Of a stretch of 64,000 bases of DNA, positions 42,249 through 49,698 are shown piece after piece. The notes under the pieces were generated by a model, which worked only from the letters and a program-made list of their open reading frames with translations, did no database searches and was not told where the DNA came from. The first letter of the stretch is position 1, and the number at the start of each line of letters is the position of its first letter. Made by a program: the position numbers and the translations under genes. Source of the DNA: ATM1 sp003577165. GTDB taxonomy: Bacteria > Armatimonadota > Fimbriimonadia > Fimbriimonadales > ATM1. The stretch is taken from NCBI GenBank assembly GCA_030263715.1, contig SZPM01000004.1:124001-188000 (forward strand), written 5' to 3'.

Positions 42249-43535
42249 GTGTTGGCTCGAGTCGTGTTCTTCGCGGGTCTCCTCGGCCTCTTCTCGATGG
42301 GGCTCATGGTCGGATACGGTTGGAGAGATGCAGTCGCGGGGCGGCTTCCTCAGTACGCGACCATACCGGACGCTCTCGGCCTCAAGACGCAGCAAGCCGA
42401 CCTCGATCCGACGCGGGCCTTTAGCAGGGCGATCCGCGCGATTGACAACGGCTTCTACGGCAAACCGGATCGAGAGAGGTTGACGTTCGCCGCAGTGCAG
42501 GGAATGCTCGGCGCACTTCGCGACCCTTATACCGTGCTGATGCCTCCTCAGGAAGCGGAACGCTTCGACGAGCGGAATCGCGGAGTCTTCATCGGGAGCG
42601 GTGGAATTGGCGCAGAACTTTCTAAAGACCCTCTGGGCGCAAGGGTGCGACGCGTTTTCAAGAACAGTCCCGCGGCAACAGCCGGCGTGAAGACGGAGGA
42701 CGTGATCCTCAAAGTTAACGGCGTCAACATCGCGGGCGAGGACATCGAAGAGATCGTAAAACTGATTCGTGGCGAACCGGGCTCTGAGGTTTCGCTGACG
42801 ATGTTCAGGGAGAAGACGAAGGAAACCAAGACGTTTCGGGTCGTCCGAGCAATCGTTCACATTCAAGACGTCTATTCGGAAGTCATCACCGGCGTTGCCG
42901 GACTAGATTCCGAGAAAGTGGGCCGACTCGAAGTGCGCTCCTTCTCGGAGACCATCGTAGAGCAATTCGATGAAGAACTCTCCGCGCTGCAAGAGGCGGG
43001 CATCAGCGGCCTCATCATCGACCTCCGCGGAAATCCCGGAGGGCTGCTCCGGGCAGCAGTTGAAATGGCGGCGCGCTTCCTAGACGACCGACTGATCGTC
43101 TCCATCCGCGACCGTAACGGACGCTCCGACGACTTCTACAGCCCATCCGGCTTCGCCCTCGATCACTCCTATCCAATCGTCCTTTTGATAGACGAGAACA
43201 CGGCATCGGCGGCAGAAATCTTCGCGGGAGCGATGAGAGACTACAACGCGGCAACCCTTGTCGGCGCACACACATACGGCAAGGCAGTGGTGCAGGACGT
43301 TGTGGACATGCCCGGTGGCGCCCAAGTCAAGATCACCGTGGCGCGATACTATCTTCCGAGCGGCGCTTCGATCCAACGAGTCGAAGATCAGGACGGCAAC
43401 TACGTAAGCGGCGGGATCGCGCCGGACATCACAGTAGAGTACAAGGACGGCGACACGGTCGTGTTCGGCAACCCGGAGAAAGACCCTCAACTTCGTCGGG
43501 CCGTCGAGCACATCGTCTCGCAAATCCGAACCTAA
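42249..43535 (+). CDS. C-terminal processing peptidase (S41, CtpA type)
   Basis: A 428-residue periplasmic serine protease anchored by an N-terminal helix (VVFFAGLLGLFSMGLMVGYGW). The PDZ domain covers about 110-195 (ARVRRVFKNSPAATAGVKTEDVILKV). The S41 domain has LIIDLRGNPGG, the catalytic Ser320 in ENTASAAEIF, Lys345 in TYGKAVVQ and Gln349. The Ser-Lys spacing of 25 and Lys-Gln spacing of 4 equal those of B. subtilis CtpA. It begins with GTG right after the stop of its inactive paralog, so the two are probably made together. Confidence 0.92.
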   Translation: MLARVVFFAGLLGLFSMGLMVGYGWRDAVAGRLPQYATIPDALGLKTQQADLDPTRAFSRAIRAIDNGFYGKPDRERLTFAAVQGMLGALRDPYTVLMPPQEAERFDERNRGVFIGSGGIGAELSKDPLGARVRRVFKNSPAATAGVKTEDVILKVNGVNIAGEDIEEIVKLIRGEPGSEVSLTMFREKTKETKTFRVVRAIVHIQDVYSEVITGVAGLDSEKVGRLEVRSFSETIVEQFDEELSALQEAGISGLIIDLRGNPGGLLRAAVEMAARFLDDRLIVSIRDRNGRSDDFYSPSGFALDHSYPIVLLIDENTASAAEIFAGAMRDYNAATLVGAHTYGKAVVQDVVDMPGGAQVKITVARYYLPSGASIQRVEDQDGNYVSGGIAPDITVEYKDGDTVVFGNPEKDPQLRRAVEHIVSQIRT

Positions 43536-43576
43536 ACGACGTAGGAAATCGGCGAGCGCCGTCGAAACTCGTTACG

Positions 43577-46216
43577 ATGTTTGTGACCGCGCTCATCGCT
43601 GCGTTGGGCCTCCAGACGACCACCGTCGAACTCAGTCGAGGCGCCGCCCTGACTCAAGACCCGCACACAAGGTACTGGTCCTCCGAGGACACGGTCCTGG
43701 ATCCGAAATACCCGGAGCGCTCTTTCGGACAGGGCAGCGTCCTTTGGCTCGGTGATGGAGGCAGAGTTCTAATCCGGTTTGCAGACTTGGAGCGAGCGAT
43801 CGGTCCGAACCGCCGGATCCTGTCCGCCAAACTCGTGATTCAACTCGAACACGTGAGCAAGGCCGGGGAAGCGGTGCTAAAGAGGTTTCATGCGAGATGG
43901 AACGAGGGCCCAGGATTCGGCGAGCGACAGGCGACGCCTCTGCACGGAGCCACGACTTGGGTCTATCAGTTCTTCAACGCGTTCGACGCTCCCAGGCGTT
44001 GGCAGAGGGGCGGCGAGAAATTCGTGGACTCTAAAGCGTCAGCGACCGTCACCGTCGCGCGCGACACCGCAGAACTCGTCTTCACCGGTTTGGAAGCCGA
44101 CGTGCAAGACATGTACGAACGTTGGTTCGACAACTGGGGATGGAGCATTGACTTTTCAGGAAGCGCAGCGGGCAACTCAGCGCAGTCGCGATATGGGCGG
44201 CCGAAACTCATCCTTCAGACGGCGCCCTCCGAGCCGGCAGGTGGCGCGGATCTGAGCGTCGTCTGCATCGAGCGATCACCTGAGTATAAGCGCTATGACA
44301 ACCGTGGCGATGCGTACGTTCGGAAGGAAGTCGCAGGACATGAGTCCGGCGTGATGATGAATCCAGGATCCGCGAACGAACAGAAGTGGCCTGCGGATGG
44401 AGAAGAGGTCACTTACACCGCTGTCATCAAGAACGTAGGCACCTCGGCATCGGGCGGTTTTCGCTACGAGTTTGCGGAGAACGACGAATCGAGTTCTTCG
44501 GGCGAAGTATCTCAGCCACTCGCTCCGGGAGAGAGCAGGCGCATCGAATGGAAGACGAAATTCAAAAACGCCCACAAGGATCATCGGACGCAACCCATCT
44601 CATTTCAAGTCGAGCCCGCGTCTGCGGATGCGTCCAAAGGGAACAACTACCTGGAGATTCAGGCGTGCGCTCTGAATCTGGGCATCTGGGTAGACAAGGG
44701 GTTTTACGAAGAGTTCGCCAAAGGCGTTAGCGGAACCGGCACTCGGAGCTTCGAGGACTGGATTCAATGGCAATTTCGCATTTGGAATGACGTATTCCTC
44801 GCGCAGAGTCGCTTCAGTTTCGCTCAAGACGGTTGTCGCGAACGCGTGAGGGTAGGTCGCATCACGATCGTGGACAATGGAATCCTTGCCGGGGGTGCGC
44901 ATCTTCCAAACGACTCTCCCACGCTGATCTATGACGGAGAGTGGGGATTCGATTCCTCATTCGGCAACGCAGCGGGTTACATCAACGACGTGCGCGCGAA
45001 GGCCGACCGAGCGCTCATCCATGAGTGCAGCCACCAGATCGGTCTCATTGATCTCTACCAGATGAACGTCGACCCTTCGCTGCCGAGCGGCGAGGGGGGG
45101 AAAGTCCGTTTGAAAGTCGGCGAGCATGTCATCACGCGCGGCAGGTTTGACGTGGCGGGAGGCCTCATGGGAGGTGGCGACACGCGGAACGAAGCCCTCG
45201 TGCCGGTAGGTCTACCCATTCCGAATCAGCCGATCGACACAATCGTCTCGACGGGGCCGCTGTTCGAAGCGACAGACCTTTACGCTCTGACCGACGTGGC
45301 CGCGCTCAACATGAACCTCGGCTACCGCCGTGGCTTCTATGGCGAGTTCCTCTACTCGATGCCCCAAGTCGTACTTGCGCGGTGCGTGGATCGCAGCGGC
45401 GGTCCCATCCCTTCGGGACGAGTCTCGTTCTACCAAATGAAGAACGGAGCCATCCAAGACGGACCACCGGATTTCGAGGCGGAAATCGAGGGCGGTACCG
45501 TGATCCTCCCCGCGCGGCCGACCGGCCTCGACGAGCCTTTCACCACAGAAACGGGCCACACGCTTCGACCGAATCCGTTCGGACGCCTCGACGTCGTCGG
45601 CTCGAATGGCGTGCTGCTCGCTCGGCTGGACGTCGCGGGACAAACCGAATGGGCCTGGCTCAAGGCGTGGCAACTATTCGATGCTTACGCGCGCGGCAAC
45701 AAGTCTGCTTTCGTTTTTGAGTTGCGTTTCAACATATGTCCGCGCCCGATCGACCCGAGGGAATGGGCGAAGAACAAAGTCGCCATCGACAAGAGAGGCT
45801 CCGACCCCGAGAACCTCGCCCGGTTGCTCGACGGCGATCCAAAGACTGCGTATGAAGCCGGATCAGATGAGGGCGATTGGTTTGAGATCGACATCGGCCG
45901 CGACCGACAGATCGCAGAAATCAAACTCGTCATGTCGGGAGACACGAATGCCTTCTGGCGGCAGTTCGACATCCTTGTGTACACAACCGGATCGCGCGCA
46001 AACGAAGCCTTGAGGTTCGCATCGGAAATCGACTTTCGCGATGCGATGACGTTCGACCGCGAGATCGATCCGAAGGACTTCGGCGTTCGCTCGGTCGCTT
46101 ATCGCCGAAGACCCATGCTGGGCCGCTTCATTCGGTTTGTCAGCAAGGCGCCTGGAGCGGGCCGTCTGTACGGCATTGAAATACGGGAGGCTGCGGCGCC
46201 GGCGGGAGTCCCCTAA
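43577..46216 (+). CDS. Giant secreted protein: DNRLRE-like, CARDB-like, HExxH and discoidin-like domains
   Basis: An 879-residue protein with a short hydrophobic N terminus (VTALIAALGL) that may act as signal. Residues about 25-215 resemble a DNRLRE structural domain (SFGQGSVLWLGDGGRVLIRF). About 265-360 look like CARDB (EEVTYTAVIKNVGTSASGGF). A putative metalloprotease region follows with H482-E-C-S-H486 in ALIHECSHQIGLIDLYQ. The C-terminal 140 residues look like an F5/8-type discoidin domain (LARLLDGDPKTAYEAG, WFEIDIGRDRQIAEIKLVM, IRFVSKAP). It shares the HExxHQI motif with the giant protein at 36.8 kb. The stop overlaps gpsA by 4 bp. Confidence 0.75.
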   Translation: MFVTALIAALGLQTTTVELSRGAALTQDPHTRYWSSEDTVLDPKYPERSFGQGSVLWLGDGGRVLIRFADLERAIGPNRRILSAKLVIQLEHVSKAGEAVLKRFHARWNEGPGFGERQATPLHGATTWVYQFFNAFDAPRRWQRGGEKFVDSKASATVTVARDTAELVFTGLEADVQDMYERWFDNWGWSIDFSGSAAGNSAQSRYGRPKLILQTAPSEPAGGADLSVVCIERSPEYKRYDNRGDAYVRKEVAGHESGVMMNPGSANEQKWPADGEEVTYTAVIKNVGTSASGGFRYEFAENDESSSSGEVSQPLAPGESRRIEWKTKFKNAHKDHRTQPISFQVEPASADASKGNNYLEIQACALNLGIWVDKGFYEEFAKGVSGTGTRSFEDWIQWQFRIWNDVFLAQSRFSFAQDGCRERVRVGRITIVDNGILAGGAHLPNDSPTLIYDGEWGFDSSFGNAAGYINDVRAKADRALIHECSHQIGLIDLYQMNVDPSLPSGEGGKVRLKVGEHVITRGRFDVAGGLMGGGDTRNEALVPVGLPIPNQPIDTIVSTGPLFEATDLYALTDVAALNMNLGYRRGFYGEFLYSMPQVVLARCVDRSGGPIPSGRVSFYQMKNGAIQDGPPDFEAEIEGGTVILPARPTGLDEPFTTETGHTLRPNPFGRLDVVGSNGVLLARLDVAGQTEWAWLKAWQLFDAYARGNKSAFVFELRFNICPRPIDPREWAKNKVAIDKRGSDPENLARLLDGDPKTAYEAGSDEGDWFEIDIGRDRQIAEIKLVMSGDTNAFWRQFDILVYTTGSRANEALRFASEIDFRDAMTFDREIDPKDFGVRSVAYRRRPMLGRFIRFVSKAPGAGRLYGIEIREAAAPAGVP

Positions 46217-47184
46217 ATCTCGACGCGAGGCGTTCTCTCCATCAACGAACGAACTGCGTCTTGGGGTCGCAGTTCCCCGCAAAGCACGGCGTGAATCGCC
46301 TCGTGCAGCGGCGCCTCCACTCGAGCCTCTTGCGCAAGCCGGACGGCCGCCTCGCTGGTCGGAACGCCCTCCGCGACCTGGCCGATTTCGCGCAGCGCGG
46401 CATCGAGGGTGGAGCCCTGAGCGAGCAAACGGCCGACGCGGTAGTTACGGCTGAGAGAACTCACCGCCGTGGCGAACAGGTCGCCGAATCCACTCAGCCC
46501 CATGAACGTCGCCATCTCGGCGCCCAACTCCATCCCGATGGTCGCCATCTCGCGGAGCCCACGCGATAGGAGGGCCGCCTTCGTGTTGTCGCCGAATCCG
46601 AGACCGTCGCTCATGCCCGCGCCGACCGCGAGCACGTTCTTCAGCGCGCCTCCGAGCTCAACGCCGACAACGTCAGGATTGGTGTACACGCGAAACGTCG
46701 GAGCCATGAACCGAGCCCGTGCCCAGTCCGCCAGATCGAGGTCTCTCCCGGCGATGACAGTCGCCGAGGGGACGCCCCTCGCGATCTCGATCGCCAGATT
46801 CGGGCCGCTGAGAATCAAACCAGATGTGCCTGGCCGCTCCTCGGCAAGCACTTGAGTCATTCGCTTCCCTGAGCCGGGTTCGAGGCCCTTCGCCGCCAGA
46901 ACGACCGGGCCTGGATCTTGAGGGAGTAGAGCGCATACCTCGCGGACCGCCGCGCTCGGGACGGCGATCACCCACATGTCGCAGGTCGTCGGCGGCTGGG
47001 TCGTGACTTCGACGGACGCGGGCAGTTCGAAGCCGGGGAGGTACTTGCGGTTCTCGCGATGGACTCGGATCGCCTCGGCTTCCGCCGAGTTTCGGCCCCA
47101 GAGAACCACCTCATTGCCGTTTCGTGCGAGAACGAGGGAGAGCGCCGTCCCCCAAGACCCGCCTCCGAGAACCGCGGCTCGCAT
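46213..47184 (-). CDS. gpsA: Glycerol-3-phosphate dehydrogenase [NAD(P)+]
   Basis: A 323-residue enzyme that makes sn-glycerol-3-phosphate for phospholipids. The Rossmann motif is VLGGGSWGTALSLVLARNG, the substrate motif LSGPNLAIEIARGVPSAT, and the catalytic Lys lies in ELGGALKNVLAVGAG. The C-terminal domain has GLSGFGDLFATAVSSLSRNYRVG. TAACAT lies 9 bases before the ATG. It is convergent with the giant secreted protein and divergent from the ferredoxin gene. Confidence 0.95.
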   Translation of the reverse strand: MRAAVLGGGSWGTALSLVLARNGNEVVLWGRNSAEAEAIRVHRENRKYLPGFELPASVEVTTQPPTTCDMWVIAVPSAAVREVCALLPQDPGPVVLAAKGLEPGSGKRMTQVLAEERPGTSGLILSGPNLAIEIARGVPSATVIAGRDLDLADWARARFMAPTFRVYTNPDVVGVELGGALKNVLAVGAGMSDGLGFGDNTKAALLSRGLREMATIGMELGAEMATFMGLSGFGDLFATAVSSLSRNYRVGRLLAQGSTLDAALREIGQVAEGVPTSEAAVRLAQEARVEAPLHEAIHAVLCGELRPQDAVRSLMERTPRVEI

Positions 47185-47193
47185 ACCTATCGG

Positions 47194-47199
47194 ATGTTA
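47194..47199 (-). promoter_or_regulatory. Predicted -10 element, leaderless gpsA
   Basis: TAACAT on the minus strand, then 9 bases, then ATG 47184. Confidence 0.35.
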
Positions 47200-47273
47200 C
47201 TCCCCGGACTCGATTCGGGGTAGATTCGCGGCGCCGGAAGACGGGCCGCGACAGCCCGCGAGGCGCCCACGAT

Positions 47274-47534
47274 ATGCCTTACGTGATAACTGAGCCCTGT
47301 ATTGGCGTCAAGGACAAATCCTGCGTGACCGTTTGTCCCGTGGACTGCATCTACGAAGCCGACGACATGCTCTACATCAATCCGGATGAGTGCATCGACT
47401 GCGGCCTCTGCGAGCCGGAGTGCCCCGTGACGGCGATCTTCGTGGACACCGATGTTCCCACCCAATGGAAGGAATACATCGAGAAGAACGCGATCGAAGG
47501 GCGAAAGTTAGCAGAAGAGAAGAAGAGCGGCTAA
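47274..47534 (+). CDS. 7Fe/8Fe-type ferredoxin
   Basis: An 86-residue protein starting MPYVITEPCIGVKDKSCVTVCP. Cysteines at the first cluster (C-x7-C-x3-CP) and the second (CIDCGLCEPECP) match FdxA-type ferredoxins with one 3Fe-4S and one 4Fe-4S cluster, or two 4Fe-4S clusters. A charged C-terminal helix of about 25 residues (EYIEKNAIEGRKLAEEKK) follows. ATG 47274 follows GAGG by 12 bases. A longer frame upstream overlaps gpsA and is not used. The stop overlaps glcF by 4 bp on the other strand. Confidence 0.92.
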   Translation: MPYVITEPCIGVKDKSCVTVCPVDCIYEADDMLYINPDECIDCGLCEPECPVTAIFVDTDVPTQWKEYIEKNAIEGRKLAEEKKSG

Positions 47535-48796
47535 TCGGCGAGCGCTTCGCGTTCATCCTCCGATAGATAAGACTCGGCCAGGAACCGCGCCGTGTGAACG
47601 ACTCTCACATGCGATCCGCGCTCTTCTGCAGCCTGCCTTATCCAGGCGAGGCAGCCGGGGTTCCCCGTCACGACCGCGTCTACACGAGACCTCTCGATGA
47701 ACTGCCACTTCCTGTCGAGGAGTTTGCGGGCGAGTCCAGGGTGAGTGAGGTTGTACACGCCTGCGCTCCCGCAGCATCGATCCGATTCCTGGAGTTCGAC
47801 TAACTCCACACCTGGAATCGCGCGGAGTAGGTCGCGTGGCTGACTCCGAACGCCCTGGCCGTGCGCAAGGTGGCACGCGTCGTGATACGCAACGCGAATT
47901 CGCCGTCCCGAATCCGGTGGTTGAAACCCGATGCCCGCGATGAATTCCGAGATGTCGCGAACCCGCGCCGCAAACGCCTTTGCGGATTCGCTCCAACTTG
48001 GTTCGTGAGCCAGCAAGTGCCCGTACTCCTTCATCGCGCTTCCGCATCCGGCTGAGTTCGTGATGACGGGGATCGGCTGACGGCACTCGCTTATCAGTCG
48101 CTTCGCACGCTCTCTCGCTTCCGACTGCTCGCCGGCGTGCAAGTGCAGCGCGCCGCAGCAAACTCGCCTCAGTGAAATCGGCTCGACCCCGTGCCGTCGC
48201 AGCAAGAATCGCGTCGCCGCGTTCGTTCGCCCGAAGAGTGCGTCCATCGCGCAGCCCTCCAGGAAGTACGCGCTGGACGCTGTCGCGAAGGTGCGCCCCT
48301 GCGGCCACTCTCGTCGTTCCGGTTCAGGAATTCGCGCTTCGGGTTCCTCTCCACGTGAGACGAGGCGTCCAAGAAACCTCGGAATCTTCCGCGACGGGAG
48401 AAACTCTCCCAGGTTCGCTAAGAAACGCATCTTTCGAGTGTCGGAGACGGTGCTGAGCATCGCCCTCTTCGCTCTCTCGGCGAGGCCCTGCATTCGAGAT
48501 AACCCAGTCAGTGTCGCCCTTGCGCCTTCAAAGATTTGGCCGTACTTCACGCCGCTCGGGCACGCCGTCTCGCACGCTCTGCAGCCGAGGCAACTCTCAA
48601 GAGGCAGCGACACGTCTTCGTCCCACCGCACCTCTCCCTCGACCGCAGATCGAACGAGGTAGATTCGCCCTCTCGGGGATTCGGTCTCGCGTCCTGTAAG
48701 AACAAACGTTGGGCAGGCTTCGAGGCAGAACCCGCATCGAATGCACTTCGTCGCCGCCTCATGGAGCTCGTCGAGTTCGCTCGTTCTTTCGCTCAT
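47531..48796 (-). CDS. glcF: Glycolate oxidase iron-sulfur subunit GlcF
   Basis: A 421-residue protein with two N-terminal [4Fe-4S] motifs, CIRCGFCLEACP and CLGCRACETACP, and two CCG domains. The latter contain LRRVCCGALHLHAG and CHLAHGQGVRSQPRDLL with DRCCGSAGVYNLTHP. GlcF carries electrons from the flavin subunits GlcD/GlcE to quinone during glycolate oxidation. It lies 1 bp after glcE. No glcD follows or precedes, so the complex must be completed from elsewhere. Confidence 0.9.
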   Translation of the reverse strand: MSERTSELDELHEAATKCIRCGFCLEACPTFVLTGRETESPRGRIYLVRSAVEGEVRWDEDVSLPLESCLGCRACETACPSGVKYGQIFEGARATLTGLSRMQGLAERAKRAMLSTVSDTRKMRFLANLGEFLPSRKIPRFLGRLVSRGEEPEARIPEPERREWPQGRTFATASSAYFLEGCAMDALFGRTNAATRFLLRRHGVEPISLRRVCCGALHLHAGEQSEARERAKRLISECRQPIPVITNSAGCGSAMKEYGHLLAHEPSWSESAKAFAARVRDISEFIAGIGFQPPDSGRRIRVAYHDACHLAHGQGVRSQPRDLLRAIPGVELVELQESDRCCGSAGVYNLTHPGLARKLLDRKWQFIERSRVDAVVTGNPGCLAWIRQAAEERGSHVRVVHTARFLAESYLSEDEREALAD

Positions 48797-48797
48797 T

Positions 48798-49682
48798 CTA
48801 AAAGACCCCCAGTCGTCCCGGGTTGATTTTGCGGTGAGGATCGATGCGCTGCTTCAGCGCGCACATGAGGTCTGTCTGAGGGCCGTGAATCGGAAAATTC
48901 GAGCGACCCATGCCAGCACACAGAATCCACCCGCCAGATTTTTCGACGTAAGACTGAAGCTTCTTCGAGTAGTCCGTCCAGAGAGTCCCTTCCGAGTGGT
49001 CGACGACACCTCCTGAATTAAGACGGAGGCTTGCGCCCGCCAGCGAAACCCTCGGCACGCGCGCGATGACCGGCCTCCGACCGGGACTCCAATCGCCTAT
49101 CCTCTCGATGCACTCCGGTTCGCCTGAAAATCGAGCGATTGGGAACGTGCGAAAGATGACCTCCGTCAACACTCCCATCGTTCCCCAGGCTCCAATGAAC
49201 AGTTTCTGCGAGTCGTAACCGGCAACGTTCTTGACGGCTTTGCTGCCAGCGCGAGCGATTCGCCCGTCAGCCAGAACGGCGCGCACCCCGAGAACCCAGT
49301 ATCGGACGCCGCGGGAAACGGAGTCCCATCGCGTCGGCAGGTTCGCGGAAACCAGGCCTCCCACCGTGCCGGGCTTTCCAGCAGTGAATTCTGTCGCCGC
49401 ATCGGACGCGCTCGGAAGTGGAATGCACTGGCCTTTCGAAGCCAACTCGCTCTGCAGTTCAGTAACGGGGGTTCCGGCCCTGACCACGACCACCAGATCT
49501 TCGGGGCTCCATTCCACGATGCCCTTTATTCCGAGGGTCGAAATCTCCCTGTCCGACTCCACGGGACAGCCAAAGAGATCCTTCGTTCCCAATCCGCGTA
49601 TCGCCACCGGGCCATGAGACAGTAAGGCGTCTCTCACTTCTTCGTCCGACGCCGGTTCGAAGAGTTCGGCCACGAACGGCAT
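48798..49682 (-). CDS. glcE: Glycolate oxidase FAD-binding subunit GlcE
   Basis: A 294-residue FAD_binding_4 protein: VAIRGLGTKDLFG near 28, LVVVVRAGTPVTELQSELASKGQ near 82, and GTVGGLVSANLPTRWDSVSRGVRYWVLGVRAVLADG for the FAD pyrophosphate. The C terminus LKQRIDPHRKINPGRL matches GlcE/GlcD. The short length (GlcD is about 500) marks it as GlcE. It is downstream of the ABC-F gene with a 16-bp gap and may be cotranscribed with it. Confidence 0.88.
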   Translation of the reverse strand: MPFVAELFEPASDEEVRDALLSHGPVAIRGLGTKDLFGCPVESDREISTLGIKGIVEWSPEDLVVVVRAGTPVTELQSELASKGQCIPLPSASDAATEFTAGKPGTVGGLVSANLPTRWDSVSRGVRYWVLGVRAVLADGRIARAGSKAVKNVAGYDSQKLFIGAWGTMGVLTEVIFRTFPIARFSGEPECIERIGDWSPGRRPVIARVPRVSLAGASLRLNSGGVVDHSEGTLWTDYSKKLQSYVEKSGGWILCAGMGRSNFPIHGPQTDLMCALKQRIDPHRKINPGRLGVF

Positions 49683-49698
49683 TGTGACGCGAACGGGT

